DNA of 18,818 nucleotides from Flavobacterium psychrophilum (GCA_943325515.2 CALPPS020000050.1:1-18818), one strand, 5' to 3'; shown: positions 8,186-16,266, counted from the stretch's first letter. Notes: a model not told the origin generated them from the letters alone. Made by a program: numbers and translations.

Positions 8186-8215
8186 CAAATATACAATCTT
8201 TTTATTTTTTTACAA
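8186..8215 (-). promoter_or_regulatory. SRP RNA promoter (TTG-N19-TATATTTG)
   Basis: On the minus strand TTG (8213-8215), a 19-bp spacer and TATATTTG (8186-8193) match the Bacteroidota vegetative promoter. The start predicted about 5 bp downstream falls at about 8181, where the terminal helix of the RNA begins. Confidence 0.8.
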
Positions 8216-8235
8216 GAATTTAAAAGCTTTATAAA

Positions 8236-8243
8236 TATATTTG
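8236..8243 (+). promoter_or_regulatory. Glutaminyl cyclase-like gene promoter, -7 box TATATTTG
   Basis: Exact TAnnTTTG match, 24 bp before the ATG at 8268, giving a leader of about 19 nt. The -33 region shows no clear TTG. This box and the divergent SRP RNA promoter lie within 60 bp of each other. Confidence 0.6.
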
Positions 8244-8267
8244 TAAGTAAAAAAAAAATTCCACAAA

Positions 8268-9317
8268 ATGAAACTTTATAATCCCTTAATTACTATTTTA
8301 TTAGCTTTTAATATTGTTGGCTGCAACGATAGTCAAAAAGAAAAAGAGAACTATTTCAGTTTTGATGACAGCGCAATAAAGCCTATGTATCAAGTAACAG
8401 AAAAAGTTGATTTAACTTTATTAAATCCAGAAAATAAAACTATTGATAGTGTTATATATTATGCAAATGATAAGAGAGTTAAGTCTGTAAAAGGCAATGA
8501 AAAATTCACATTAGATTCAAGAGGAAAAAAATTAGGTTATCAAAATATTAAAGCTTTAGTTTATTTTGAGGGAGATACAGTTTCTACCAAAACGAGAGTT
8601 GAAATTTCCTCAGATGTTATTCCGAAATTATTTAAGTATACAGTAGTTAATACCTATCCACATGATGTTGATGCTTTTAACGAGGGTTTTGAGTTTTTTC
8701 GTGATACTTTGATGGAAAGCACAGGACAAAATGGTAAATCTTATTTTGCAAAAATTGATTATAAAACCGGAAAATCATATAAAAAAGTTAGTATTGACCA
8801 ACAGTATTTTGGCGAGGGAATTACAGTTATTAATAATAAAATATACCAACTAACATGGCAAAATGGTAAAGGCTTTATTTATGATGCTAACACCTTAAAA
8901 AAAATAAGAACATTTACTTTTGATAAAAAAGTTGAAGGATGGGGAATGACTAACGATGGGAAAAACATTTATCATTCAGATGGAACAGAAAAAATTTGGA
9001 CTATGAATCCAAATACACAAAAACTAACTGATTTTATTAATGTGTATACTAATGATAGTAAAATCAAAAGCATAAATGAATTAGAATGGATAAACGGTAA
9101 AATCTTTGGTAACATTTGGCAAAAAGATGCTATAGCCATAATTAATCCAAAAACTGGAGCTGTTGAAGGTGTAATGGATTTATCAGCTTTACGAGCTAAA
9201 GTAACAAATAAAGAAGCAGAAGTATTAAACGGTATAGCTTATAACAAAAAAACAAATACCATCTTTGTTACAGGAAAGAACTGGAATAAAACTTTTGAAA
9301 TTAAACTTATAAATTAA
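8268..9317 (+). CDS. Glutaminyl-peptide cyclotransferase-like lipoprotein (plant/papaya-type fold)
   Basis: Predicted lipoprotein whose C-terminal domain belongs to the beta-propeller glutaminyl cyclases, which convert N-terminal glutamine to pyroglutamate. The signal region ends in NIVGC with Cys19 as lipidation site, so it acts outside the cytoplasm. Residues about 35-115 form a beta-rich extension that is absent from the plant enzymes. The cyclase domain (about 122-349) shows YPHDVDAFNEGF (130-141), ESTGQNGKS (150-158), FGEGIT (181-186), LTWQNGKGFIYD (195-206), EGWGMT (223-228), SINELEW (268-274) and VLNGIAYN plus VTGKNW (319-339). These follow the propeller's conserved blade motifs. FNEGF replaces the more usual FTQGL. 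Physiological substrates are unknown. The gene has its own promoter and a strong terminator. Confidence 0.9.
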   Translation: MKLYNPLITILLAFNIVGCNDSQKEKENYFSFDDSAIKPMYQVTEKVDLTLLNPENKTIDSVIYYANDKRVKSVKGNEKFTLDSRGKKLGYQNIKALVYFEGDTVSTKTRVEISSDVIPKLFKYTVVNTYPHDVDAFNEGFEFFRDTLMESTGQNGKSYFAKIDYKTGKSYKKVSIDQQYFGEGITVINNKIYQLTWQNGKGFIYDANTLKKIRTFTFDKKVEGWGMTNDGKNIYHSDGTEKIWTMNPNTQKLTDFINVYTNDSKIKSINELEWINGKIFGNIWQKDAIAIINPKTGAVEGVMDLSALRAKVTNKEAEVLNGIAYNKKTNTIFVTGKNWNKTFEIKLIN

Positions 9318-9321
9318 ACGC

Positions 9322-9353
9322 AAAAAAAACCGAGCAATTTCTTGCTCGGTTTT
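9322..9353. terminator. Bidirectional terminator between cyclase-like and proteorhodopsin genes
   Basis: AAAACCGAGCAA (9326-9337) pairs perfectly with TTGCTCGGTTTT (9342-9353) around a TTTC loop. Eight A lead in and four T lead out, so both strands have a T tract. It lies just after the cyclase-like stop and 18 bp past the proteorhodopsin stop. Confidence 0.9.
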
Positions 9354-9371
9354 AAAAAGAAATATTATGAA

Positions 9372-10097
9372 TTAATCTTTTTGAGATTTAACAGCTAAAG
9401 TATATATAACTAAACCGAAACCAATTTTATTAATTGCATCTGCAATATTGTAAGCAACATCTACATTACCTTTTCCAAAAATGCTTGTGTACCATCCTTC
9501 AGTTCCTAACATATATCCTAGAGGATAAATAGCCCAACCTACTAATACAAACCAACACAAAATTTTGTGTGCAGCTAAAACATTTCCACCAGCTTCTTTA
9601 GCTAATTTAGAAGCACTTCCTAACCAGATTTCATAGGCAATTGCAAAATAAGCAACTCCTGAAATGAATCCCCAAACTTGAGCATTTTCTGGGTAAACTG
9701 CTTCACCAAAATAACCAGTTACTAACATAACTACTGAATAGAAAATCATTTTCCATAGTAAGTTTTGTTTTGCGCCAGCAACTTTTAAGATTAAATAAAA
9801 CTCAAGACACATTAATGGAACAGTTAGAATCCAGTCAACATATCTAAAGAATGTCGGAGACTCATTGAATGAAGCCCAATAATCTCTCATGTAGTAATAG
9901 TGAACTGCTGCAATAAAGGTAATTAAACCCGAAACTAATACAGAAGTACGCCACTTTTTATCAAACTGGTTAAGTGATAAAAAGAAAAAAGCTGAAGCAG
10001 CCATCATAGCCATACAGCCAACAAAAAAAGTAAATCCAACATAATCTGTTGGTAACATTTTAGCAATCAATGCTGTTGATAAAATAAAATTTGTCAT
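9372..10097 (-). CDS. Proteorhodopsin, DTE-type light-driven proton pump
   Basis: Seven-helix retinal protein of the inner membrane, 241 residues from the ATG used here. Helix C reads RYVDWILTVPLMCLEFYLIL: Asp88 (proton acceptor), Thr92 and Glu99 (donor) form the DTE motif of proton-pumping proteorhodopsins, equivalent to 97/101/108 in the reference protein. His66 matches the acceptor-partner His75, with identical spacing of 22 to the Asp. Lys224 in INKIGFGLV is the Schiff-base lysine. The spectral-tuning position (105 in the reference) is Met96, which is typical of green-absorbing flavobacterial forms. The frame extends to a TTG at 10133, but that codon lies in the TAACTTTG promoter box, so ATG 10097 is preferred. 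The blh gene, which makes the retinal, diverges from the same intergene. Function is inferred from motifs and is strongly supported. Confidence 0.97.
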   Translation of the reverse strand: MTNFILSTALIAKMLPTDYVGFTFFVGCMAMMAASAFFFLSLNQFDKKWRTSVLVSGLITFIAAVHYYYMRDYWASFNESPTFFRYVDWILTVPLMCLEFYLILKVAGAKQNLLWKMIFYSVVMLVTGYFGEAVYPENAQVWGFISGVAYFAIAYEIWLGSASKLAKEAGGNVLAAHKILCWFVLVGWAIYPLGYMLGTEGWYTSIFGKGNVDVAYNIADAINKIGFGLVIYTLAVKSQKD

Positions 10098-10130
10098 AAA
10101 ATAATGGTTTAAATTGATTAATTGTTTAAT

Positions 10131-10138
10131 CAAAGTTA
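10131..10138 (-). promoter_or_regulatory. Proteorhodopsin promoter, -7 box TAACTTTG
   Basis: Exact TAnnTTTG match on the minus strand, 33 bp from ATG 10097, giving a leader of about 27 nt. Its last three bases are the TTG that opens the longer frame. TTTG at 10151-10154 is too close (12 bp) to be a normal -33 element, so the upstream half is weak or activator-dependent. Confidence 0.6.
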
Positions 10139-10185
10139 AAAAAATTGAAACAAATAAAAAAATTTTTTAATTGTTTTTTTATATA

Positions 10186-10193
10186 TATATTTA
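10186..10193 (+). promoter_or_regulatory. Possible blh promoter, -7 box TATATTTA
   Basis: One mismatch from TAnnTTTG, 18 bp before the blh ATG, within an (AT)n run that makes chance matches likely. The nearest TTG (10171-10173) is only 12 bp upstream. Weak call. Confidence 0.35.
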
Positions 10194-10211
10194 AAAATTA
10201 TTTAAAATAGT

Positions 10212-11108
10212 ATGTCTAAAATTACAAATTTATCAATATTAACAAGCTTTCTAGGTTTGTGGCTCACTTCATTCATAAAAAATGAAACTCAATTTATTGT
10301 AGGTTTTATATTAATATTATCGTTTGGAATTGTTCATGGTGCTAATGATTTACTCTTAATAAAAAAAATATATAAAGAGGAGTCTAAATCATATTGGAAG
10401 ACATTATTCTATTATTTAATAGTAATATTCATTGCAGTACTATTATTTAGTTTTATTCCTTGGCTAGCAATGCTTTTATTTATAATTGTTAGCAGTTATC
10501 ATTTTGGAGAACAACATTGGGAAAATAAAATAATTTATAATTATAAAATTAAAAGCAAATTATTTAATACCATATATGGCTTGTTTATTTTATTGTTATT
10601 ATTTCAATTTCATGATAAAGAAGTTATTAATATAATGCTTGGAATAACAGGAATAGACTTTACATTTATTAGTATTTCTTTACTATTAAAACTTAGCGGT
10701 TTTTTATTAGCAGCTATGTTTTGTTATAATTATTTTACTAGTAAAGTATTTCAAAAAATATTGGTTGTTGAAATATTGTATCTTATAGTTTTCGCAATTA
10801 TTTTTAAGGTTGGTGATTTAATTTGGGCTTTTGTAATCTATTTTATTTTTTGGCACAGCATACCGTCACTGCTTGATCAAATAAAATTTTTATACGGTAA
10901 TGTATCACTTAAAAATTTTAAGGCATATTGTAAATCGGCTTTTCTTTATTGGTTAATTTCATTATTTGGTATAATAGTTTTGTATTTTTTACTAAAAGAT
11001 TATAAAATATTTGATTCTATATTCTTTTCTTTTTTAGCAGCTATAACTTTTCCACATGTTTTTGTAATAGAGAGAATGTTCAATTTAAAACATAAAAAAA
11101 CCGAGTAA
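10212..11108 (+). CDS. blh: Brp/Blh-family beta-carotene 15,15'-dioxygenase
   Basis: Integral membrane iron enzyme that cleaves beta-carotene symmetrically into two retinal molecules, the chromophore of the adjacent proteorhodopsin. The 298 residues are strongly hydrophobic, with about eight membrane segments. Conserved family motifs with candidate iron-ligand histidines are GIVHGANDLLL (39-49, His42), SSYHFGEQH (94-102, His97 and His102), FIFWHSIPSL (211-220, His215) and FPHVFVIERMF (280-290, His282). The last residues KKTE and the stop codon are encoded within the 5' arm of the downstream terminator stem. It is divergent from proteorhodopsin across a 114-bp AT-rich intergene. A pathway to beta-carotene must exist elsewhere in the genome. 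Confidence is high from motifs and neighbour together. Confidence 0.94.
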   Translation: MSKITNLSILTSFLGLWLTSFIKNETQFIVGFILILSFGIVHGANDLLLIKKIYKEESKSYWKTLFYYLIVIFIAVLLFSFIPWLAMLLFIIVSSYHFGEQHWENKIIYNYKIKSKLFNTIYGLFILLLLFQFHDKEVINIMLGITGIDFTFISISLLLKLSGFLLAAMFCYNYFTSKVFQKILVVEILYLIVFAIIFKVGDLIWAFVIYFIFWHSIPSLLDQIKFLYGNVSLKNFKAYCKSAFLYWLISLFGIIVLYFLLKDYKIFDSIFFSFLAAITFPHVFVIERMFNLKHKKTE

Positions 11109-11125
11109 TAACATACTCGGTTTTT
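11094..11125. terminator. Bidirectional terminator between blh and dnaK
   Basis: AAAAACCGAGTA (11096-11107) pairs with TACTCGGTTTTT (11114-11125) around a 6-nt loop. A and T flanks give T tracts on both strands. The left arm contains the last blh codons and most of its stop. The dnaK stop is 23 bp to the right. Confidence 0.88.
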
Positions 11126-11147
11126 ATGGCTTATTGTTATAAGATTG

Positions 11148-13034
11148 TTATTTCACTTCCTCAAACTCTACATCTTGCGTATTATCACCTTGAGCTTCTG
11201 GTTGTGATTGAGCTTCTTGAGCTTGACCTGCATCACCTTGTGCATACATAGCTTCTGTAGCAACTTTCCAGGCGGCATTAATATTATCAAGACCTTTTTG
11301 AATAGCTTCTAAATCTTGTGATTGGTGCGCCATTCTCAATTCAGTTAAAGCAGCTTCAATTCCTACTTTATGATCGTCAGATAATTTATCTCCTAATTCT
11401 TTTAATTGACTTTCTGTTTGGAAAATCATACCATCAGCTTCATTCAATTTATCTGCTTTCTCTTTAGCTACTCTATCGCTTTCCGCATTCATTTCAGCAT
11501 CTTTTTTCATTCTTTCGATTTCTTCTGGAGTTAAACCAGAGGAAGCTTCGATACGAATGTCATGTGATTTTCCTGAACCTTTATCAGTAGCCGAAACTTT
11601 AATAATTCCGTTAGCATCAATATCAAAAGTAACTTCAATTTGAGGAACTCCTCTTGGTGCTGGTGGAATACCATCTAAGTGAAAACGACCGATTGTCTTA
11701 TTGTCTGCCGCCATAGTTCTTTCTCCTTGAATTACGTGGATTTCAACACTTGGTTGGTTATCTGCAGCTGTAGAGAATACTTGTGATTTTTTGGTTGGAA
11801 TAGTAGTGTTTGACTCAATTAATTTAGTCATTACATTACCCATAGTTTCAATTCCTAATGATAAAGGCGTAACGTCTAATAACAAAACATCTTTTACATC
11901 TCCAGATAAAACGCCACCTTGAATAGCTGCACCAATAGCAACCACTTCATCAGGATTTACTCCTTTTGATGGTTTTTTACCAAAGAATTTTTCAACTTGT
12001 TCTTGTATCACTGGAATTCTTGTAGAACCTCCAACTAGGATTACTTCATCAATATCCGAAGTCGATAAACCAGCATCTTTCAATGCCTTAGCAACAGGCT
12101 CCATAGAACGTTTAACCAAAGTTTCTGCCAATTGTTCGAATTTTGCACGAGTTAAACTTTTTACTAAGTGTTTTGGACCAGTAGCAGTCGCTGTAACATA
12201 AGGCAAGTTAATTTCTGTTTGTGTGGAAGAAGATAACTCAATTTTTGCTTTTTCGGCAGCTTCTTTTAAACGTTGTAATGCCATTGGATCTTTACGTAAA
12301 TCGATACCTTCTTCGGTATTAAATTCGTTAGCCATCCAATCTATAATTACTTGGTCAAAGTCATCGCCACCTAAGTGAGTATCGCCATTTGTTGATAACA
12401 CTTCAAATACTCCGTCACCTAGTTCTAGAACAGAAATATCAAAAGTTCCACCACCTAAATCGTAAACTGCAATTTTTTGGTCAATTCCTTTTTTATCTAA
12501 ACCATAAGCCAGAGCTGCTGCTGTTGGTTCGTTGATGATACGCATAACTTTTAAACCTGCTATTTCACCAGCTTCTTTTGTAGCTTGACGTTGTGCATCA
12601 TTAAAGTAGGCTGGAACCGTAATAACTGCTTCTGTTACTGTTTGACCTAAATAGTCTTCGGCAGTTTTTTTCATTTTCTGAAGTGTCATTGCTGACAATT
12701 CTTGTGGTGTATAAAGTCTTCCGTCAATATCAACACGCGGTGTGTCATTATCTCCTTTTACAACTTTATAGGCTACAGTTGATGCTTCTTTAGCACTTTC
12801 TGTGTATTTATTACCCATGAAACGCTTAATTGACGCTATGGTTTTTGTTGGGTTTGTCACTGCTTGTCTTTTTGCTGGATCACCCACTTTAATTTCGCCA
12901 CCTTCTACAAATGCAATTACAGATGGTGTTGTTCTTTTACCTTCCGCGTTTGCAATTACAACTGGTTCTCCACCCTCCATAACTGCCACACAAGAATTGG
13001 TTGTACCTAAGTCGATACCAATAATTTTTCCCAT
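11148..13034 (-). CDS. dnaK: Hsp70 chaperone DnaK
   Basis: ATP-dependent cytosolic chaperone working with DnaJ and GrpE on unfolded and heat-damaged proteins. The 628 residues are full length. The phosphate-1 loop [14 protein letters not shown] is at 5-18, [12 protein letters not shown] (about 145-156) and the connect/phosphate-2 region [18 protein letters not shown] follow, then [11 protein letters not shown]. The interdomain linker [15 protein letters not shown] and the substrate-binding domain come next. The C-terminus ends FEEVK after a Gln/Ala-rich tail, close to the EEVD-like end of bacterial DnaK. No grpE or dnaJ is adjacent, so it is transcribed alone. No CIRCE element and no TAnnTTTG box precede it; instead a sigma-54-like site lies about 50 bp upstream. 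Confidence 0.98.
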   Translation of the reverse strand: MGKIIGIDLGTTNSCVAVMEGGEPVVIANAEGKRTTPSVIAFVEGGEIKVGDPAKRQAVTNPTKTIASIKRFMGNKYTESAKEASTVAYKVVKGDNDTPRVDIDGRLYTPQELSAMTLQKMKKTAEDYLGQTVTEAVITVPAYFNDAQRQATKEAGEIAGLKVMRIINEPTAAALAYGLDKKGIDQKIAVYDLGGGTFDISVLELGDGVFEVLSTNGDTHLGGDDFDQVIIDWMANEFNTEEGIDLRKDPMALQRLKEAAEKAKIELSSSTQTEINLPYVTATATGPKHLVKSLTRAKFEQLAETLVKRSMEPVAKALKDAGLSTSDIDEVILVGGSTRIPVIQEQVEKFFGKKPSKGVNPDEVVAIGAAIQGGVLSGDVKDVLLLDVTPLSLGIETMGNVMTKLIESNTTIPTKKSQVFSTAADNQPSVEIHVIQGERTMAADNKTIGRFHLDGIPPAPRGVPQIEVTFDIDANGIIKVSATDKGSGKSHDIRIEASSGLTPEEIERMKKDAEMNAESDRVAKEKADKLNEADGMIFQTESQLKELGDKLSDDHKVGIEAALTELRMAHQSQDLEAIQKGLDNINAAWKVATEAMYAQGDAGQAQEAQSQPEAQGDNTQDVEFEEVK

Positions 13035-13082
13035 TTTATATTTTATTAATTGTGTTTAATTTTAAAAACTTATTATCCCTAA

Positions 13083-13099
13083 GTCAACTTTTATGCCAA
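13083..13099 (-). promoter_or_regulatory. Sigma-54-like promoter upstream of dnaK
   Basis: On the minus strand the site reads TTGGCATAAAAGTTGAC. It aligns to the sigma-54 consensus TTGGCACG-N4-TTGCA with the invariant GG at -24 and correct 10-bp spacing to the -12 G, but GA replaces GC. Transcription would start near 13072, about 38 nt before the ATG. No vegetative promoter was found in its place. Confidence 0.45.
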
Positions 13100-13117
13100 G
13101 CAACAAATCAGAATAAT

Positions 13118-13155
13118 TTGTCAGTTATAAATAAAATCAATCTGACAAGATGACA
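13118..13155. repeat. Inverted repeat TTGTCAG-N17-CTGACAA plus second TGACA, upstream of dnaK
   Basis: TTGTCAG (13118-13124) and CTGACAA (13142-13148) form a perfect 7-bp inverted repeat with a 17-bp gap. A further TGACA at 13151-13155 repeats the right arm 8 bp on. It is centred about 60 bp upstream of the predicted dnaK start and about 35 bp upstream of the -24 element. It is suitable for a dimeric regulator, possibly a sigma-54 activator. Confidence 0.45.
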
Positions 13156-13312
13156 TTTTTTTATTTAGGAATTAAGATTAAAAGATTTAGGATTTTTGGA
13201 GTTTTAGTGTTAATTTAGAGTAGTAGAAAATTTAGAAACCGAAAATAAAACAAATTATCTTGTCCTAAAATAGCGATACAGAAAAAAGAATTCTTACAAA
13301 AAAACATCTGCC
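13156..13312. other. Intergenic stretch without recognisable gene (part of the 339-bp dnaK-rho gap)
   Basis: AT-rich, with no reading frame of note, no tRNA-like fold and no promoter I could place with confidence. It contains two loose copies of TTTAGGA and poly-A tracts. The gap as a whole (13035-13373) also holds the dnaK control region and, nearer rho, a small hairpin. Confidence 0.6.
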
Positions 13313-13331
13313 GAATGTCCACTAGACATTC
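13313..13331. terminator. Hairpin downstream of rho, possible weak terminator
   Basis: GAATGTC (13313-13319) pairs perfectly with GACATTC (13325-13331) around a 5-nt loop, 43 bp past the rho stop. On the minus strand the T run (seven T at about 13298-13304) begins only after about 8 bases, so it is not a textbook intrinsic terminator. It may protect the rho mRNA 3' end instead. Confidence 0.4.
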
Positions 13332-13373
13332 TCCTATTAATATGTAATCAACCTTTAAGTTGGGATTATATAT

Positions 13374-15068
13374 CTAGTCGTTCATTGAAATGAGGAACTC
13401 ATCGTTGTTTCGGGTTTTCTTGATTTTATCATTAATAGTATCCATTGCTTCCACAGGATTCATATCGGCTAAGAATTTGCGGAGAATCCACATTCTTTGT
13501 AGAGTTTTTTCGTCTAACAATAAATCATCACGACGTGTGCTTGACGAAGTCAGATCGATAGCAGGGAAAATTCTACGGTTGGCAATTTTTCTGTCTAATT
13601 GTAACTCCATGTTTCCTGTTCCTTTGAATTCTTCGAAGATTACTTCGTCCATTTTAGAACCCGTTTCGGTTAAAGCTGTTGCAATAATACTTAATGAACC
13701 ACCGTTTTCTACATTACGAGCAGCACCAAAGAAACGTTTCGGTTTTTGTAACGCATTAGCGTCAACTCCACCAGAGAGTACTTTTCCAGATGCAGGTTGC
13801 ACAGTGTTATAGGCTCTTGCTAAACGAGTAATAGAATCTAAAAGAATAACAACATCATGACCACATTCAACCAAACGTTTTGATTTTTCCAAAACAATAT
13901 TAGCAATTTTAACGTGTTCCATTGGTTCTCTATCAAATGTAGAGGCAATAACTTCACCTCTTACACTGCGTTGCATGTCTGTAACCTCTTCCGGACGTTC
14001 ATCTATTAACAAGACGATTAGATAAACTTCAGGGTGATTAGCGGCAATGGCATTGGCAATGTCTTTTAATAACATTGTTTTACCTGTTTTTGGTTGGGCT
14101 ACAATCATACCACGTTGACCTTTTCCAATTGGGGAAAACAAATCTATAACACGTGTAGAAACACTAGCTTGCTTATCAGCTATATTAAATTTTTCTTTTG
14201 GAAATATAGGCGTTAAATGTTCAAAAGAAACCCTGTCTCGAACTACTTGTGGGTCATGCCCATTGATTTTTAATACTTTTACAAGTGGGAAAAATTTTTC
14301 TCCTTCTTTTGGTGGACGAACAACACCCTTTACTGTATCACCAGTTTTTAATCCAAATAATCTAATTTGTGAAGTTGATAAATAGATATCATCGGGAGAA
14401 GCAAGGTAGTTATAATCTGAAGAACGCAAGAAACCATATCCGTCGGGCATCATTTCTAGCACACCTTCACTTTCTATAATTCCATCAAATTCATAATCGG
14501 AATCACGAAAGTTGTTAGGTTTTTTTCCTTTAAAGTTAGGATTGTTATTATTCGCATTCATATTACCATTACCATTTTGATATTTTGGTCTTGGTTCACG
14601 ATTATTATCGGTGTTTGGATTAGGGTTAGCTACAACTTCTTTTTCAGTAGCTTCATTACTTTTTACAGTTTCAATTGATTCGGTTACAATTTCAGTTGAA
14701 ATAGTTTTATTATTTTTATCAAAAGATTTTTTAAATTTTTGAGCATTATTTTGTAAAGAAGGTTTCTCTTCTATAATTTTTTGAACTTTTTCACTTACTG
14801 TTGTTGCATTTTCAAACAAATCACTTTGAATTGTTTCAGATGCTTTTTTAATTTCAGGTAAGATTCGAGCTCTTTTGGATTTATTTTCTTGGTTTTTTTC
14901 TGAAGCAACTTTAGTTATCTCAGTTTCCACAGCTTTATTTTGATGTTCTAAAATTTGCGCAATGAGCACATCTTTTTTGGCACCTGTAACTTTTATTGTT
15001 TTTGCTAATTTAGCAATTTCTTGAAGCTCAGCAAGCTTCATTTCTTTTAAGGCAGAAATATCAAACAT
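13374..15068 (-). CDS. rho: Transcription termination factor Rho with long Asn-rich insertion
   Basis: Hexameric RNA-dependent ATPase that ends transcription. The 564 residues compare with 419 in E. coli. The N-terminal Rho_N helical domain is at 1-43 ([19 protein letters not shown]). Residues about 44-192 are low-complexity and probably disordered, rich in Lys/Glu then Asn/Gly ([14 protein letters not shown] near 165-178). The cold-shock RNA-binding domain is at about 193-270 ([15 protein letters not shown], the primary RNA site). The motor domain follows with Walker A AQPKTGKT (324-331), catalytic-Glu region LIDERPEEV (354-362), Walker B VVILLDS (406-412) and the R-loop [13 protein letters not shown] (481-493). 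Long insertions before the RNA-binding domain are known in Bacteroidota Rho, and one is reported to drive phase separation in Bacteroides. I saw no clear promoter box in front of it. Confidence 0.97.
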   Translation of the reverse strand: MFDISALKEMKLAELQEIAKLAKTIKVTGAKKDVLIAQILEHQNKAVETEITKVASEKNQENKSKRARILPEIKKASETIQSDLFENATTVSEKVQKIIEEKPSLQNNAQKFKKSFDKNNKTISTEIVTESIETVKSNEATEKEVVANPNPNTDNNREPRPKYQNGNGNMNANNNNPNFKGKKPNNFRDSDYEFDGIIESEGVLEMMPDGYGFLRSSDYNYLASPDDIYLSTSQIRLFGLKTGDTVKGVVRPPKEGEKFFPLVKVLKINGHDPQVVRDRVSFEHLTPIFPKEKFNIADKQASVSTRVIDLFSPIGKGQRGMIVAQPKTGKTMLLKDIANAIAANHPEVYLIVLLIDERPEEVTDMQRSVRGEVIASTFDREPMEHVKIANIVLEKSKRLVECGHDVVILLDSITRLARAYNTVQPASGKVLSGGVDANALQKPKRFFGAARNVENGGSLSIIATALTETGSKMDEVIFEEFKGTGNMELQLDRKIANRRIFPAIDLTSSSTRRDDLLLDEKTLQRMWILRKFLADMNPVEAMDTINDKIKKTRNNDEFLISMND

Positions 15069-15227
15069 GAATATTGTTTTGATTTAAAATTTGATTTGGG
15101 AAAATAGTATAAATATGAGTAGAAATTATTGTAAAGAATAGTCCGAATGTTGAAGTACTTGCGGATTTATTATGCAATAATACAAATAATATTTTACCGT
15201 GCAATAGTATTTTTTAAAAAGAAACTA

Positions 15228-15235
15228 TATTTTTG
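15228..15235 (+). promoter_or_regulatory. DUF4293-type gene promoter, -7 box TATTTTTG
   Basis: Exact TAnnTTTG match 19 bp before the ATG at 15255. Because it lies inside the upstream extension of the frame, it supports the shorter protein. Confidence 0.55.
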
Positions 15236-15254
15236 TAAATCATTTTTCAAAACT

Positions 15255-15662
15255 ATGTTTAGAATACAAACTTATTATTTGATTGGTAGCTTAATCGTTT
15301 CGGCAGTTCTACCTTTTCTATTTCCTTTATGGAAAGATGCAAATGGGAAATCCTTTTTTTTTATGATGGATCTTACCTATGTTGCTCTTTTCGGATTGAG
15401 TAATACATTATCATTATTAAGCATTATATCACATAAAAAAAGACAACAACAATTTGTCATGGGCAGATTGAATATAATATTAAATTTAATTTTATTAGGA
15501 TTATTTGTGTATCGAACACTAACTGCATCTGGAGAAACAGCTATTTCTGAGAAAGGTGTTGGGATGTTCTTACCTATTTTTTCTATCGTACTTTTGGTTT
15601 TGGCCAACAAAGCCATCAAAAAGGATGAGGATCTCGTAAAATCTGTGGATCGATTACGATAA
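15255..15662 (+). CDS. Small four-helix membrane protein, DUF4293-type
   Basis: 135 residues from ATG 15255; function unknown. It begins MFRIQTYYLIGSLIVS, matching the RIQT(V/Y)YLL opening typical of the DUF4293 family of Bacteroidota. Four membrane helices are visible: about 7-26, 36-60, 72-92 and 106-124. The first connecting loop is short and charged (WKDANGKS), and the C-terminus is basic (NKAIKKDEDLVKSVDRLR). The frame is open back to 15147, but the extra 36 residues are Phe/Tyr/Lys-rich, unlike the family, and contain the promoter box, so they are excluded. It is divergent from rho, and such proteins are often found near rho in this phylum as I recall, but this cannot be checked here. 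Confidence 0.8.
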   Translation: MFRIQTYYLIGSLIVSAVLPFLFPLWKDANGKSFFFMMDLTYVALFGLSNTLSLLSIISHKKRQQQFVMGRLNIILNLILLGLFVYRTLTASGETAISEKGVGMFLPIFSIVLLVLANKAIKKDEDLVKSVDRLR

Positions 15663-15691
15663 ACCTATAAACTTAGTTTTTTAGTGCTGCG

Positions 15692-15720
15692 AAAAACCCA
15701 AGCGAAAGTTTGGGTTTTTT
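15692..15720. terminator. Bidirectional terminator with GAAA tetraloop
   Basis: AAAAACCCAAGC (15692-15703) pairs with GTTTGGGTTTTT (15708-15719), with one G-T wobble near a GAAA loop. Plus-strand T continues to 15720 and beyond. It ends the DUF4293-type gene; the right arm overlaps the minus-strand phosphoesterase stop codon (15719-15721), so it can serve that gene too. Confidence 0.88.
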
Positions 15721-16213
15721 ATTTTTTGCCCAGTTCTATAATCTCCAAATTCTGGATTTTGTCTCCATCAATTTCAAAACGAAGCATTGTTCTTACTTGA
15801 TGAAAACCGTATATACCACAAGCTCCAGGATTCATATGTAATAAATTCAGCTTCTTATCAAACTGTACTTTTAAAATATGGGAATGACCACAGATAAAAA
15901 GTTTTGGAGGATTAGTTTGAATTTCATTTCTAATCGCTTGATTATATTTACCTGGATAACCACCAATATGAGTTATCCAAACATCAACATTTTCACATAA
16001 AAAACGATTATTCAATGGAAACTCTAATCTCGCTTTGTCATCATCAATATTACCATAAACAGAGCGCATAGGTTTAATTTTTTTAATAGTATCTGTAACC
16101 ATTAAATCACCAATATCACCAGCATGCCAAACTTCGTCAGCTTGATTGACATATTTTAGAATAGCATCATCAATATGACTATGTGTATCAGAAATTAAAA
16201 GGATTTTTTTCAT
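15719..16213 (-). CDS. YfcE/MJ0936-type metallophosphoesterase
   Basis: Small cytosolic calcineurin-fold phosphodiesterase with a two-metal centre, 164 residues, the usual size for this subfamily. All metal-site motifs are present: DTHSH (Asp9, His11), HAGDIGD (Asp33), YGNID (Asn55), ITHIGG (His82) and CGHSH (His110, His112). Relatives hydrolyse artificial phosphodiesters and the natural substrate is generally unknown. ATG 16213 fits a TAAATTTG promoter 20 bp upstream. It is divergent from truA; both promoters share about 50 bp. The stop codon is embedded in the shared terminator. Confidence 0.92.
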   Translation of the reverse strand: MKKILLISDTHSHIDDAILKYVNQADEVWHAGDIGDLMVTDTIKKIKPMRSVYGNIDDDKARLEFPLNNRFLCENVDVWITHIGGYPGKYNQAIRNEIQTNPPKLFICGHSHILKVQFDKKLNLLHMNPGACGIYGFHQVRTMLRFEIDGDKIQNLEIIELGKK

Positions 16214-16232
16214 TTTAAAAAATTATGAAAGG

Positions 16233-16266
16233 CAAATTTATAGTAAAAACTTTAACGGTTTACCAA
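16233..16266 (-). promoter_or_regulatory. Phosphoesterase promoter (TTG-N23-TAAATTTG)
   Basis: On the minus strand TTG (16264-16266) and TAAATTTG (16233-16240) are 23 bp apart, the upper end of the usual range. The predicted leader is about 13-15 nt. Confidence 0.6.

Noticed and set aside
10181..10193. (AT)n tract in the opsin-blh intergene as a phase-variable repeat
   Set aside because: It has only about five AT units inside AT-rich DNA and does not divide a promoter at a spacing that would make length changes clearly matter.
13035..13082. CIRCE (HrcA) operator for dnaK
   Set aside because: No TTAGCACTC/GAGTGCTAA or close variant was found between the promoter-like site and the dnaK start.
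13390..13812. 140-codon plus-strand frame antisense to rho
   Set aside because: It lies wholly within the rho coding region, has no promoter or recognisable domain, and is the usual shadow of a conserved gene.
15147..15254. 36-residue N-terminal extension of the DUF4293-type protein
   Set aside because: It contains an exact -7 box (15228-15235), is compositionally unlike the family, and the typical MxRIQT N-terminus begins at 15255.
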